Assembly: GCA_910589415.1 (NCBI GenBank)
Contig: OU342639.1
Location: 11,106,268 to 11,170,267, forward strand
DNA from: Malachius bipustulatus
Lineage: Eukaryota; Arthropoda; Insecta; Coleoptera; Melyridae
DNA length: 64,000 nucleotides
Reading direction: 5' to 3'
The number at the start of each line of letters is the position of its first letter. Position 1 is the stretch's first letter. The position numbers were made by a program, and so were the translations under genes. The notes under the pieces are model-generated. The model worked only from the letters and a program-made list of their open reading frames with translations, did no database searches and was not told the origin of the DNA. Of the stretch, positions 1 through 11,788 are shown piece after piece.

Positions 1-539
1 GGAAATACGGAAGCTGAAGTTTGATACGATCTCTAATTGGAGGTTATTTTAATGTGAAAAGTCTACGAAAATAAATTAATAGAAGACGTGCAATAATAAT
101 TATGGCCCTGACTCATAATAAGAGAAAACGTTGGAAAAAAGTAATTGGTCAATTCTAGGTAGAATTGGGTTTAATTTCATTCTGGGTAGGTTGGGAGTTT
201 TAAACTCAAAAATAAAAAAAAATTATAAAAAATGAATTTCCTCAATCGGGTATTCAAAAATTAAACAGTCAACCTTCGGGGTCAGGACAAGACAACATTT
301 TTGCTGCCACAAATATCCCATATGAAGAGTAGACAAAAATCGAACGTTTTCAGAACAGAATTTCTATTTTTAACTATAAAAACTACTTTCAACTTTCAAG
401 TATTTTAGGAAGTATAATATTTTTTGGTTAATTTTTTATTTTGGTCACAAGAGAGAGAAGACCTCTAACCAAAAAGTAAGTGTTGCAGGAATTATCGATT
501 TTTTCTAAAGGACAATAACTTGAAAATTTGTTAGAGGAC
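1..539. other. no recognisable feature
   Basis: AT-rich sequence with short homopolymer runs. No open frame with family resemblance, no RNA gene and no clear repeat boundary were seen here. Confidence 0.5.
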
Positions 540-775
540 GTGACAGACGATGGCAATTCCGAAACTGAAAGCCGTTTTATCCTGCCAATTCCCGTCTCGA
601 GATATGACCGTTGAAAATTGAAAATTAGCGATTTTTTCAGAGCTTTTCAAAATTGTTGTTCGAGTTCCTTGAGAAAACTAACGACATCACAATCTGTCGG
701 ATTGTTTTTTCGATTCGTACTGTGTTAGCTGTTTTCACACAAAATTAACTCAAGTTAGCTAGTTAGCAATGAAAA
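540..775 (+). repeat. dispersed copy of the 39-40 kb repeat family
   Basis: This stretch shares an ordered series of phrases with the two tandem copies at 39.0-40.26 kb: ATTCCGAAACTGAAAGCC, then CGAGATAT.ACCGTT.AAA, then TTAGCGATTTTTT, then a GAGAAAA run and a TCGTA(C/T)TG motif before an AAATTA segment. It is diverged from both and lacks their 3' part. It is non-coding and is best read as an old dispersed repeat. By-eye alignment only. Confidence 0.5.
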
Positions 776-784
776 ATTAACAAA

Positions 785-1862
785 GGGAGTGATGTGAACA
801 AAGAGATCGAGCGAGCCACGTCTTTTGAACACTTCCCATAAAAATATCGGTAAAACAGACTCAGGTCAGCTACTCTTCTTCGATGTTCGAGAGAGTCTAA
901 ATTTTTTGTCAAATCTGGGTCCCCGATCAAGTGGAGGGTTCTTTTCTGAATGGAGTCGAGTAGTCTCAGCGTATGTTTAGGAGCTGAGCTCCAAACATGT
1001 GAGCAACTCCAAGGATGGTCGGATTTTTTAGTGTTCCAAGTTTTTGAGAAGCGCTCTTCGCTAGAGCTGCAACATGATCATGCCAAGACATGTTCGCTCC
1101 GGGCTCACTCCAAGTAAACGAAGAGATGACGCTGGAGTAAGAGAGTGTCCCGCCATCACCATATCTGGCTCCAAAACGTTGGTCTTTTTGGAGAAGATGA
1201 CTGCTTGGGGTTTCCCAGCATTAAATTGAACTTGGTTTCCATCGTCCCAAGTTAGAATGTCTTGTCAATCATTGTATTGATTATGGCAACTTCTTGCTCC
1301 CTGCGAATGTGTTAGTCGATGGCAGATGTTCGCGAACGTATATGAAGATATGAGTGTACTGTCGTCGGCAAAACTGCTTATTGGATTTTTTGTTGTTTCA
1401 AGCAAGTCGTTGATAAATATTAGAAAGAGAGTCGGAGATAAAATGGATCCCTGAGGCACACCGGAATTGATAGAAAAGGTCTCAGAAAGAACTCCATCGA
1501 CTGCCACCTGTAATGAGCGATCTCCGAGATAACTCGCAAGCCACAAGCAGAATTTCTCGGACATGCCATAAACCTGCAGTTTTGTCAACAGTCCATCATG
1601 CCAGACACGGTCGAAAGCTCTGGAAATATCAAGCGCTACCCCTCGAGACTCCCCATGGTGCTCGATTGCGCCGTTCCACACCTCGGTGACGTAGGTGAAG
1701 TCACCAGTTGATCTCTGTTTGCGGAATCCGTATTGGCGGTCGCTAATTATATCAGCTCCCTCCAAGTACTTTAAAAGATGTTGGTTAGCTTTCTCCATAA
1801 TCTCGCCTTTGGTCGATAGTTATTTGGTATAATCTTTTTGCCTTTCTTGGGAATATGCTGAA
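785..1862 (-). pseudogene. non-LTR retrotransposon reverse transcriptase fragment (jockey/CR1-like)
   Basis: Reading the minus strand, the fragment enters the reverse transcriptase at HIPKKGKKIIPNNYRP (near 1850) and shows QYGFRKQRST, the motif A block LDISRAFDRVWHDGLL with its catalytic Asp, motif B SGVPQGSILSPTLF and motif C FADDSTL. The intact piece is 1265-1798 (177 codons). Below 1265 the frame continues past a stop with FNAGKPQAVIFSKK, then, after a frameshift, MSWHDHVAALAKSASQKLG and SLEHRRRVADLSLFYRYFYG, the thumb and C-terminal region. The FADD rather than YADD box and the C-terminal HRRRVADLSLFYRY phrase fit the jockey/CR1 group. Endonuclease and ORF1 are missing, and the stop plus frameshifts mean it is dead. 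Clade assignment is tentative; the reverse transcriptase identity is firm. Confidence 0.9.
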
Positions 1863-2899
1863 GTCGTGCACATAAGTAGGTATATTTGATATTAGATACG
1901 TTATATGTATGGTAAATACATTGTTTAGGTAGTATGTACATAAAATATAATCTGTCTAGTTCTATTATAAACATTTCCCTGGGATAGGTATCTTGAAGTT
2001 TGAGCTTCATAACAACAAGTGTAGGCAAATCCGTAATCAGCTTATTAGCTAGTGAATAGGTCTGCAATCTACATGAATGTAGGGGATGTAGCATCAGGAA
2101 TTACAAGATGTATATATCCGCGTGTGCGTATATATGTATATAGACAACATAATGCGAGTGTGCCACCCCCTGTATATAATAAGCCAGGAGGTTGGTTGTA
2201 AATGTCGGATTATCGCATTAACATTTACGGTAGACGTGGTCGCAATGAGTGCAACGATGGGCATGCGTGCGTGCAACGCCTCTGCTCTGCCTCCAGTCTC
2301 CAGCCCTCCTAAGCTTTGGAGAAGTGCTCATCAACCACTCAGCCCAGTTGCCATTCTCATACTGCAAGCGTCAAACCGTGCAAATTACTCATCTACGCTC
2401 CGTTAAATACCCCTACATGCTACACGTATCCATGCGTTCTACTCTATACGTCGGGATATAAGGGAGGCAGTTGTTGCATTTACTCAGTGCCAGTGAGATA
2501 TGAAATATTAATCAATATATTAGTTTTTTCTATGCTAGAAGACTTCTTTTTCTTCTCACTTAGTCCTTTTTATTTTGCCTTATCATGAGGGTTTTATAAG
2601 AGAGAGTATTCTAGATAGTGTCCTAATGAGACAAATTTATTAAAATTACAGGATAGATTGGTAAAAGAGATTTAGATTTCGGTTCGAAATTTTGGAACCA
2701 GCTAATTTCAGACGTCACGATTATTGGGTTTCTTCTGACTCAAAAGAAAAGGACGATTCATTTTTCTTGCAACTTGAAACAAGTATAAATAAGTATGACG
2801 TCATAACTTAGAAGGAGGTGGAGGAATTAAATATTTCCTACTATACAGAACATTAAAAAGAAAAGGTAAAATTGACCTTTTTACTTTTCCTTGAAAATC
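1863..2899. other. no recognisable gene
   Basis: Short overlapping frames on both strands carry no family motif. There is a TATATA/TGTGTA-rich patch near 2110-2150. Nothing else could be supported. Confidence 0.45.
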
Positions 2900-3565
2900 G
2901 CCAGTTATGATTTTTATTCCAGGCTTTCGCAGCGCACAAGAAGCCACTTAAACGTCTTAATTATTGTACCGGAAGGATCGACCTGATTTAGTAATCAAAT
3001 TCGTCGGGATTAAGTTAGAATCGTGTGCATGTGCGAGAAGGCACCAGACGATTCCCACTGGCGCTATTAATTAACTGAAGAGCAGATTTCGGCAAAGTTA
3101 TTTATGTTTTTAAGTAATCTTATCATCCTGAACGAAACTAAACCGAGCATAAAATCTGGCACAGAGAGACAAAATGAATTAAAACGGCGCATCAGAGAAG
3201 CGGCAAGCTGGGAGTTAATTTCGCATTCAGGGCGAATATGATCCGGCGTCTTTTCTTCTTTACAAAATGAGGAAGTAAAGTCTCGGCTTATCTGTTCCTT
3301 TGTGTTGAGAAGTTCCATCAGGAGCACCGCACGGAAACAATACTTCATCGTGAAGACGTCCCGAGACGTGAGTGTCGCCCGGCGCTTTCCCCGAGTCCCG
3401 AGGACGCCGCTAATTGGGAATAAGAAACCGTCAGTTAAACAAGGACAGACCTGCCCTTCGTCCACTCACACAAATAACTCTTTTCTCTTTCATATTTTTG
3501 CTGATGTTCGAATAATCAATCCCAACAACACCACAAATTCAATAACGACATCATAATTTTCAATT
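2900..3565. other. complex-sequence island with an unassigned 132-codon frame
   Basis: This island is less AT-biased than its surroundings, with CG-containing words around 3340-3430. A minus-strand frame at 3067-3465 (132 codons, two Cys near the N-terminus) has no recognisable domain and no neighbouring exon signals. It could be conserved non-coding DNA, an unrecognised exon or a chance frame. I favour non-coding. Confidence 0.2.
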
Positions 3566-5394
3566 ACCTACATGTTTGACAAATTTTACATTTTCTCTAT
3601 TAATTTATTGCATGACAGACACGTTATGTCACATATAAAAATTGCTATCAGCCGCCTTTTACACATTTACACAAGCCACGTACAGTTCTGAACATGTGAC
3701 GATATTATTTGAGGTGGTAAGCCCGAGCGATGTAGTCGGAAAATTTATCGAGAAATTCAGAGAAAGAGTCTCATTAGAGAGAAAGATGAAATGTTATGTA
3801 CATTTCCTGCATCACACCCCGTCAGAAATATTAGAGGATGTCTCTAGTTGAAACTAGTTGAAACTGTAGCTCGAAGCAATTTTTTACCACTCGAATTGAG
3901 AAGGGGAATTCTCCCAAAAATTGTTTTTTTTTATGAATGAATCGCGTAAAGGAGTTTTCTCTCTAATTAAAATAGGAGATTTGTAGCCCTAAAGCCCTTA
4001 ATAATAACTTATTAATAATTTACAATGTTTACAAGTATAGCAAAGTATATATAGTAAAGTATAGCACTAAAAACGATGACTTTCTCCGTCGAGGCTGTAT
4101 TACGGATTCCTCCTGCGGATTCATCTCACCCAGTAGGAGACTCGCGGCTTAGCGGCTCAGCTCGTTTGATAGGTAGAAGGAGGAGGGGGCTCCGATCAGC
4201 ACTGAAAGATTGATTCGTTCCCTTATTACCGCCGGGAGCCCGACTATCAGTACTGAACAGCAGACGGTCTTCTATAGCGAGAAAACTGATTATAATTTGG
4301 ATTCTATTAAGCTGCTTATTTTTAGGTTAACTTCAGCGGTGCTCTATGCTTTTCTTTCCTAGGCGATGGAAAATCTTTGTGACGAGTGACGACCAGGATC
4401 TTCACTTGGTAAAAAACCCACCATAACTGTGCAGCGGAATCAGCCATTGGTATTGCTTTACCACACTATATATCCATTTCGGTATATTATGTCTTTCATT
4501 TCGCTTTTTTCTTTTCTGGTTAAGATGGTTGTGACCGTTTTCTCTATGGCGTTCCACTTTTCTGTGCTGGCTAGCTACCATGTGAACGACTATATTCCTT
4601 CGCCTTTTTTATTCGTGGCTTGGTTCTTTGTGTGTTCTAGTGTTTGAATTTTCTTAGGATCGTGTGTCTTCTTCTCTACACAGGACCTCTGCACAGTTTG
4701 AACACTTCCTGTCTTCCTGTAGTATCCTACATCGCTGTACTTTCTTGTAACCCAGGGTGATATTTTTGGAATCGTTTTGTCCACTGTGGTGGACAAAACT
4801 GACCCAGCAGTCTCGACCACTTTTGGTCTCACTCTCCCACTCCGCCTTCTTCTCCACGCTTTAGGGCTGCAGCTGTTTTATCAGCACGTCCTGCAGCATC
4901 TACGTCATCTATGAGCATACTCATATTCATATTGTGTCCCATTACTCGTCCCATAGATAACTGAGGCTCCTGCCAGATGTGACCCCTATGTCGCCCATTG
5001 TAATTCTGATGCTACTGAGGGTCTTTAGCCATAATCTATCGAGGGTAGTGGCGTTGTCACAGGTTATTGCAGAACAAATAAAACAATGACACCAGGCAAT
5101 GCTCAGCGAGGTACTCCACCAAAGAAGAAGCGGCTCCATACAAATATCTCCACTGCAAAAGAAAAAATGAATCAGCTCCACCAAAAAAACTATAAAAATA
5201 TAGCTCAATCACTGAGGGCTCAGCGGGAAGAAAAAGCAGCAAATCGGCCTCTGCACGGGTATTTTAAAGTACAAATTGACATAACAATAACAAATGAATA
5301 CGTAAAACCACGTGAAGATAGAAACCCGTTAATTATGACTTTATTACAGATAACGGGTCAAGTTGTGCAGCTGAGAGTAATTTTAAGAGATACA
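3566..5394. other. no recognisable gene; mixed AT-rich and GC-richer segments
   Basis: A GC-richer block at 4070-4280 and another at 4790-5140 interrupt AT-rich DNA. Overlapping minus-strand frames at 4590-4857 and a plus-strand frame at 5086-5523 show no family motif. The latter runs into the palindromic element starting at 5395, so its 3' half is repeat DNA. Possibly remnants of an unidentified repeat. Confidence 0.35.
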
Positions 5395-6595
5395 TACAGG
5401 GTGTCCGGAAATTATGAGCAAAAAATTAAGGGGGTGATTCTTCTTGTTGAAATATTGCCAAAAGTATCAATAATTTTTTTTCGAAAACTCAAAAAGATGA
5501 AAGTTATAAGCCTCCAAAGTTGATTTTTTTAAATCAATATTTTTTTATAACTTTTTTTCTAGTGTACGGATTTTCTTAAAATTTTACACACTTGCCACTG
5601 ATGTTGCTTTACATCCTTGGTCCAAATTAGACTTGAATCCCTCGAAATCAAAAGGCCTTAACTGCCCTTGACTTTCAAAAAAGGCCTATAACTTTTTTCG
5701 TAATATTTTTTTCTGAGTTTTGAAGACGCACAATTGAAGAACATGAAGAAATATTCGGAAAAGGTCCTCTTTGTCTATCACGATAAAATGACCTGCTTCC
5801 GAGTAAAACTGTTTTAAAAATTTGCTTGCACTAAAATTGATCACCATAAACTATGATCATTCTGCAACAATACCAAAGCATGTTTTGGGAACGGTGGCAG
5901 GGTTGCCTAGGAAACAAGACGTTTGCTTTGGATTTCATTTTGACAGCAATTTTTTTTTTTTTTTATTAAAATTATTTTATTATTTTATTAAAAAAAAATG
6001 ATTAAAAATTTTTTTCATTTTCAAAAAAAAAATCATTTCCAAGTCTATTTATATACGAATGTCTCTGTTTTGTACATAACTAGGCAATCCTGCAGCTGTT
6101 TCCAAAGCATGCTTTGGTGTTGTTGCAGAATGATCATAGTTTATGGTGATCAATTTTAGTGCAGGAAAATTTTTAAAACAGTTTTACTCGGAAACGGGTC
6201 ATTTTATCGTGATAGACAAAGAGGACCTTTTCCGAATATTTCTGCACGTTCTTCAATTGTGCGTCTTCAAAACTCAGAAAAAAATATTACGAAAAAAGTT
6301 ATAGGCCTTTTTTGAAGGTCAAGGGCAGTTAAGGCCTTTTGATTTCGAGGGATTCAAGTCTAATTTGGACCAAGGATGTAAAGCAACATCAGTGACAAGT
6401 GTGTCAAATTTTAAGAAAATCCGTACACGAGAAAAAAAGTTATAAAAAAATATTGATTTAAAAAAATCAACTTTGGAGGCTTATAACTTTCTTCTTTTTG
6501 AGTTTTCGAAAAAAAATTATAGATACTTTTGGCAATATTTCATCAAGAAGAATCACCCTCTTAATTTTTTGCTCATAATTTCCGGACACCCTGTA
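5395..6595. mobile_element. 1.2-kb near-palindromic (foldback) element, copy 1
   Basis: The element begins TACAGGGTGTCCGGAAATTA and ends with the reverse complement of that sequence. The two arms match over roughly 500 bp each: for example TGCTTTACATCCTTGGTCC and ATTTTATCGTGATAGACAAA each have a complement in the other arm. Symmetry is lost only in a central spacer at about 5915-6085. Both ends sit at TA, as expected for TA-duplicating elements of the IS630/Tc1/mariner group, but no transposase is encoded, so the class is inferred. A second copy lies at 11789-13251. A transcript across it would fold into a very long hairpin. Confidence 0.85.
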
Positions 6596-9459
6596 TGCGT
6601 ATGCGTAGTACATACATAAATTTGATCTCTTCTTAGAATGTCGAGGAGAATCTCTCGCTGATAATGGAAATCCATATAATATAGATAATGATAATAATTA
6701 AGGAGAATTTTCCATTTATTTGATTGTTAGAAACGAGACGAATATAAGGGTGCATATAGGGAACAAGAGAGAGAGATGTGAGTAAACTCCCGAATGAATT
6801 AGGCAGTACGAAGCCCGAAAGCCCGGAGAGCCCGGCCGAGTAAGTAACCGACATCGGGGATATGAACGAACGAACGAACGATAGCTTATATAATTAATCA
6901 CCACCTAGACGGTATTTGCTGTACTAAGCCAGCCATCTTAATTTCTAAGATAAATACGTATATTAATTAGATTGCGTCAACAGAAGTCGTATAATTACTC
7001 GGGTGCGCGACAGTTTTCGTTCCTAATACTTTATCGGAGAACAGCAGTTGGAAATTTGCATAAATAAGTCATAAAAGAGACAGGAGAGCTTATTAATATT
7101 TGTACCTTCCCTGCTTGCTCCATATCACACTTGTCTTACTCTTACTTATTGCCGACAACCTACAACCACCATCCCTCTATCCTGTTATAAACGAACTTGC
7201 TTTGGATTTGTTTGATTCAAACTGACAACCTGCTCCTCTTTGACACCTTCATGTTTATGTTTTAATCATGAGAAAAATTAAAATTATGTAATTGTAAGAT
7301 TAGAGTTCCTCCAAGATGACGAAGTTCAAGGGGAGTGGATAATTGAGTATGGTAAATAAGTAGAAGGGGTGGGTAGGTATATAATAGTCGATCTCTTGTA
7401 CATTTTGATTCGATATCGGAAGTAAAGGCGACCAAAAGGCATTACGTTCTGCTCGGTTCATTGAATAGAGTGCTCGATCTAACTCTAGACTTTCTATCCC
7501 GGCCAGGGTCTGTAACGTATTCAAGGCACGACTCACACATGTGAGAAATTTTGAATGCAATTTCATATGTGTGAAGACGAATGACAATTTTAAGGGTTGC
7601 TATACCCAGAAACATGACTTCATATCGGATATATTTAATCGATATATTCTGCGGTTCAAAATTTATCTGAGCTAAACTAAGATTTTTTCTTAAATTTTGA
7701 AATATCTGCTGATACCAATTTAGTTGTAGGTAAGTATAAAGTAGCAAAGGCAGTTTTTTAGAGTTTTGGTCTAATGAAAATTTATATCCCGTGTAATATC
7801 ACCTTTAGCAGATCTATTACAATATTCAGAAGTTGTGTTGAAAAATTTGATTTAAATTGCAAGTTCTGTTGTGAAGTTGATAACTTTTAAACTCACTTTT
7901 CCTTTAGATCAAAACCTTTGGAACAAACCACGATTAAATTTTGTATATACGTGTTTTTGATGAATTAAATTAGGTACATCGTTCACAATCGATACAAGAA
8001 AACTGTTAATTGCTGTACGATACAAATGCCCAATTATAAAACATTTTACGCAAATTATTTTTCAGCAAAAGGCGTTTATCATACCGAAAAACAGCTACCG
8101 CGGCAATTTTTGCTAACCAGCGCTGACTGCAAAGATTGGCACACTCGAATAAATCACATAGTGTCGATTTTCGTCTCAGAATACACCTAACTTTCATTTA
8201 CCTACATCAACTAACTATACGACCGGTAAATAAAAGTTCAAGCAGCAACACTCCGGGGAAAAGTTCAATTTCGAAACCCAAGCAAGAGGAGTTGATTTGG
8301 AAAAAGTTAAAGAACCACAAAGTCAGTGGTGTTTCGGGGACAGGATTCAATGTTCGGCGGTTCGCGCTGACATAAGCGCTTGGTAATTATTTTTTTTTGG
8401 TGTTCATATTTGAGCACCTTAGTAATTGATTTACCAACCAAGAGGGCTCTACCCTTAGCAGCCCCCGAATATACGTGCTTCACGTCTCTATGACCACTAT
8501 TATTGGCAAACCGCTCGGCCCACTTCATAGCGGTCCATACCCCTTTTGACAGGTGGGAGGAAGGTGAGTCTACAAAAACTTGTGTCCATTTTCCATTTTC
8601 GACAGGTCGTATTTGGGGGTGCCGAGGTACATTTCCGTCAAATTTCAACCTGATTGGTGCAACTTGCTGACACTTAGAGTATTTCCTAGGCTCTTCCCGA
8701 AAAATCCCGAAAGAATATCACTCTCATTTTCAGGGGCTTCCCGTGTGCTGTTTCAATCGAACCAAATTTCAACTCTTAGTTACGACGAAAAATGGCGGCT
8801 TGTGTTTCCTAACAAAGTCACAGACAGACCGGAGGACAGACATTTTTAGGGAAATTTAAGAAAAATTCCGAGGATTTCGAATAAATTCGATGTGCAAATA
8901 GGATAAAAGTAACATTAGAGACTCAAATGCTCGGTTAGAGAGCATTTAACAAAACATTGCTACTATGCCACATGCAGGCGATGTAGCCATTCGCCTGCAT
9001 AGCATTACCTAGATGGGTGAGCTCTTCTTGGAGGTGCTTGGGTCTGACAAATTCGGGATGCACCAGCACCAGCACGATTCACCAGCGTTTTTATTACTGC
9101 TCGCTTTTGGTTCTTATGATGTTTGGGGTTCTTGGAGTCTTGTACCCCAAAAGATGCCATTTTCATTTCTGTTAACGAGAACGTCAAGAAATGATAGTTT
9201 TCAATTGTGAATTAAATGTTGAAATGGTGAAGAAAATCTATCCGTACCGGAAAACGATTTTTTTGACTTTTTAATTCCTTTGATCTCTTCAATTCAAAGA
9301 TGGCCTATAGCCACTAATTAAACATAAACAATTTCATTCGGTGACAATTTCATGTCACCGTAAATATGAAGACTGTCCTAGAATTTTATCACACACGATC
9401 CAGTCTAGGTAAATATACCTATCGAAATGGCAAACGTGATTTATTAACGCTGAGCCCTC
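6596..9459. other. no recognisable gene; two short hairpins and old repeat debris
   Basis: AT-rich sequence with a (GAAC)n tract near 6864-6880. Frames at 7300-7747 and 8307-8648 show no domain. Around 8600-8870 the phrase ACAGACAGACCGGAGGACAG resembles old dispersed repeat debris. Two perfect hairpins are present: 8972-8981 with 8991-9000 (10-bp stem, 9-nt loop), and 9339-9346 with 9353-9360 (8-bp stem, 6-nt loop). Confidence 0.4.
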
Positions 9460-9730
9460 ATTTATTCTTGTACATCCCTAATCCAAGGACTTCTCTCCTG
9501 GTCCTGGAGGTTAACGACAGGCCGAGGGAGCGAGCATCGAGCAACCCTTCCAATTGTGCCTATATCCGTGTCCTTGCGGTGTATTTATTACTAGAGATAG
9601 GTTCTCGATGGCTATGAGCTATTATCAGAGGACGGGCCCTTGGCGGGGGACGAGCCGAGGCATTCAATCAGCGACTTTCCCTTAGGGACGGGCGAAATTA
9701 AGTAACCTTGGTTGCCCACATCTAATTACG
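9460..9730. other. GC-richer island, possible conserved non-coding DNA
   Basis: Markedly less AT-rich than its flanks, with words such as GGACGGGCCCTTGGCGGGGG, and no plausible coding frame. The composition contrast is seen directly; any regulatory role is inference. Confidence 0.2.
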
Positions 9731-10037
9731 ACATCACCCGATACAAATACCACCTCTCGGGATGCACTCTCCTTTCTCTCCTCCTGCATCTTCTCCTCCA
9801 GTTCTTGATGGCGAGGTTGATTATTTGATATTCGGTTACAACTGGTCATATTGCACTTCACTACCAACACCGGATTTTTTAAAGATTTACTTACAATTTA
9901 ATTTTTTTTTTAATTAATTCTTCTAGTCGTTGATTCAAAGATTGACGACTAAATCTTCATTACTCTTTTCCATTATACTCGTTACATAATTTACAGCTGT
10001 ACGTATTTGTATAATCAAAAGAAGAAGTGTATTATAT
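9731..10037. other. no recognisable feature
   Basis: AT-rich DNA. The minus-strand frame at 9682-9870 has no recognisable domain. Confidence 0.4.
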
Positions 10038-10449
10038 TGTTACGGTCTTACATTTTATTAATTCACAAATTAATACAACAACTATGCTCTTTCACTTCAC
10101 TTGTCACAATCAATTTACTCTGTTTTCTAACTGTATTGTCTTCCTTGCTCTGTGGTGATTTTTGTACGAAATTCTGGCCTCTAATACTCTAAGCCACGGC
10201 GGTATTTCAGCTTTAACCACTTCTAAACTACAACTGACTAACGCTACAGCCACGGCGAAGTCTTCTGGCCTATCTCTAGACACAGCCACTCGATCTCGAA
10301 CATGTGTAGAACGCAGAGCCATTCTGGAGTTTAGTTGAATGTGAGTTTTTATCATGTCAGCTAGAAATATCGCGACATATTAACTGAGTCATCATAATAA
10401 TTGTAGAGAAGTTATAATATAATATAGCTAAGTAAACTATGTAATAACA
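10038..10449 (+). repeat. LTR-like repeat X, copy 1 (contiguous)
   Basis: Starts TGTTACGGTCTTAC and ends near TGTAATAACA, giving TGTTA...TAACA ends like those of an LTR. The 5' part matches 40998-41240 (same start, then CTTTCACTTCACT, CTCTGTTTTCTAACT, TCTTCCTT, a TTCAGCTTT phrase and CTAAACTACAAC). The 3' part (CGATCTCGAACATG, GAACGCAGA, GAATGTGAGTTTTT, AGAAATATCGCGA, GAGTCATCATAATAATTG) matches 13310-13460. A solo LTR is the likeliest reading, but no target duplication is clear. Confidence 0.5.
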
Positions 10450-11211
10450 TTATGTAAATGACAACTCAGATATTCAAGAACACATATAAATTTAACATTT
10501 CCTTCACTTTATACATCTTTGGATAGATTTTTTTAGAGTGAATAGATTAAAGTTATGCAAACAAAACAAAGCTTTGCGAGGAGATAGCGATCAGGATATA
10601 ATTCTGTATCAGATCACCCTGTATATATTTCATCAGGGTTCAGGGTGAATATATGCAATGAATAGAGCAGTTATCAATAGCTGAGATCTAGTGATCAGTG
10701 ATGAAACTTGATACAATGAGAGTAACCGCATCGTAATATCGGTAGCATAAAGGTCCTGGCAAGTTCATGATGAAAGCTAAAAGGACAATGAATGCAAGAT
10801 ATTTTAGATGAGTCATTATGATTATAATAAAAAACATCGCATTATCATATTTTACATTTTCGTAATGTTCTTCATCTTATTCTTTATAACACACCCCATA
10901 ACAGTTTTTTTTTTTTACAGTAATTCTTTCTTGTAGATCTTTCTTTAAAAAATTATACCTACTTTTGAACAATTTCTTAATTAAAAATTATCATTACAAT
11001 TTTTGACCCATTTTATTGATTTCAGAATGATCGACTGAACAGCAGCTCAATTCTAATAAAAAATATTTTATAAGAGATCATCTTTCGTGCTTTTTCTCTG
11101 CGTTTTTCGACATTCATATGAAAATAACATCGAAAACAAATAGACATCTGTCATCATTTCCATTCCTGCCAGCTTAGATAAATATTAAAGATATTACTTA
11201 TTTTTAATATT
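10450..11211. other. no recognisable gene
   Basis: AT-rich sequence. A CACCCTGTATA word near 10614 resembles a lone terminus of the TACAGGGTG repeats, with no partner seen. Confidence 0.4.
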
Positions 11212-11500
11212 ATGGCTTTCACCGATCAACAAAACGTAGAAATATACTTCAGAAATGGAACAATCAATGGCCAAGGGACTTATTCCAACCATGATTCCTA
11301 TCAAAAATTTCGAGTAGAGTTCTCAAAAATTGCACTTAATTTTGATCGTTTTCGTAGAACTGTGCAGCGTAAGCAGTTAGTGAATTCATTCAAATAAACG
11401 GGAAGTGTAGACCGTAAAAAAGATGGTAACAAATTAAGAATAAGAACTCAGGAATAATTGAAACTTTTAATGTCTGCTGACTGGGGTCTCACTGAATGAT
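11212..11500 (+). pseudogene. mariner-like transposase N-terminal fragment
   Basis: A 61-codon frame starts MAFTDQQNVEIYFRNG and runs to FRRTVQRKQLVNSFK. It meets a stop, then continues in frame with TGSVDRKKDGNKLRIRTQE. The pattern (short N-terminal helix-turn-helix, then VNxFxxTGSVxxRKxxG..RT.E) is that of the DNA-binding domain of mariner-like transposases. No DDE catalytic domain follows before 11.7 kb. In-frame stops make it non-functional. It may be related to the transposase scrap at 15.3 kb, but the two are separated by other elements. Confidence 0.6.
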
Positions 11501-11788
11501 TTAAAAATAAGAACCTCTTTGACGTTTGAGATGTCAACTTGTCTGTCACGAATGTCCCTGTTGAATTCCCGCCCCGAATTCTAGCTTTGAATTTAAGGTT
11601 ATCCCGCTTTTAAGTCTTGGATGTTTGAATTTGAGGTTATCCCACTTCAAGTCCCTTGTTTCAAACAATTTCAAACAAAATGGCCGATATTACTTACCTT
11701 ATTACTCTGTTTTATAACTCTCTTCCTCAATCGTTACTCTATGGTATTTCAGTCTACCGGTAACCGCTAGTTTGTCGACAGCTCGTTA

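Noticed and set aside
3067..3465. Minus-strand 132-codon frame as a gene
   Set aside because: No domain, splice context or second copy; frames of this length occur by chance in 64 kb.
5086..5523. Plus-strand 145-codon frame as a gene
   Set aside because: No domain, and its 3' part reads into the palindromic element at 5395.
8971..9000. Rho-independent terminator
   Set aside because: A bacterial-type terminator has no meaning in this eukaryotic context, and there is no adjacent gene.
10038..10449. Complete solo LTR with target duplication
   Set aside because: Flanking bases (TATAT and TTATG) do not form a convincing duplication, so it is called only LTR-like.
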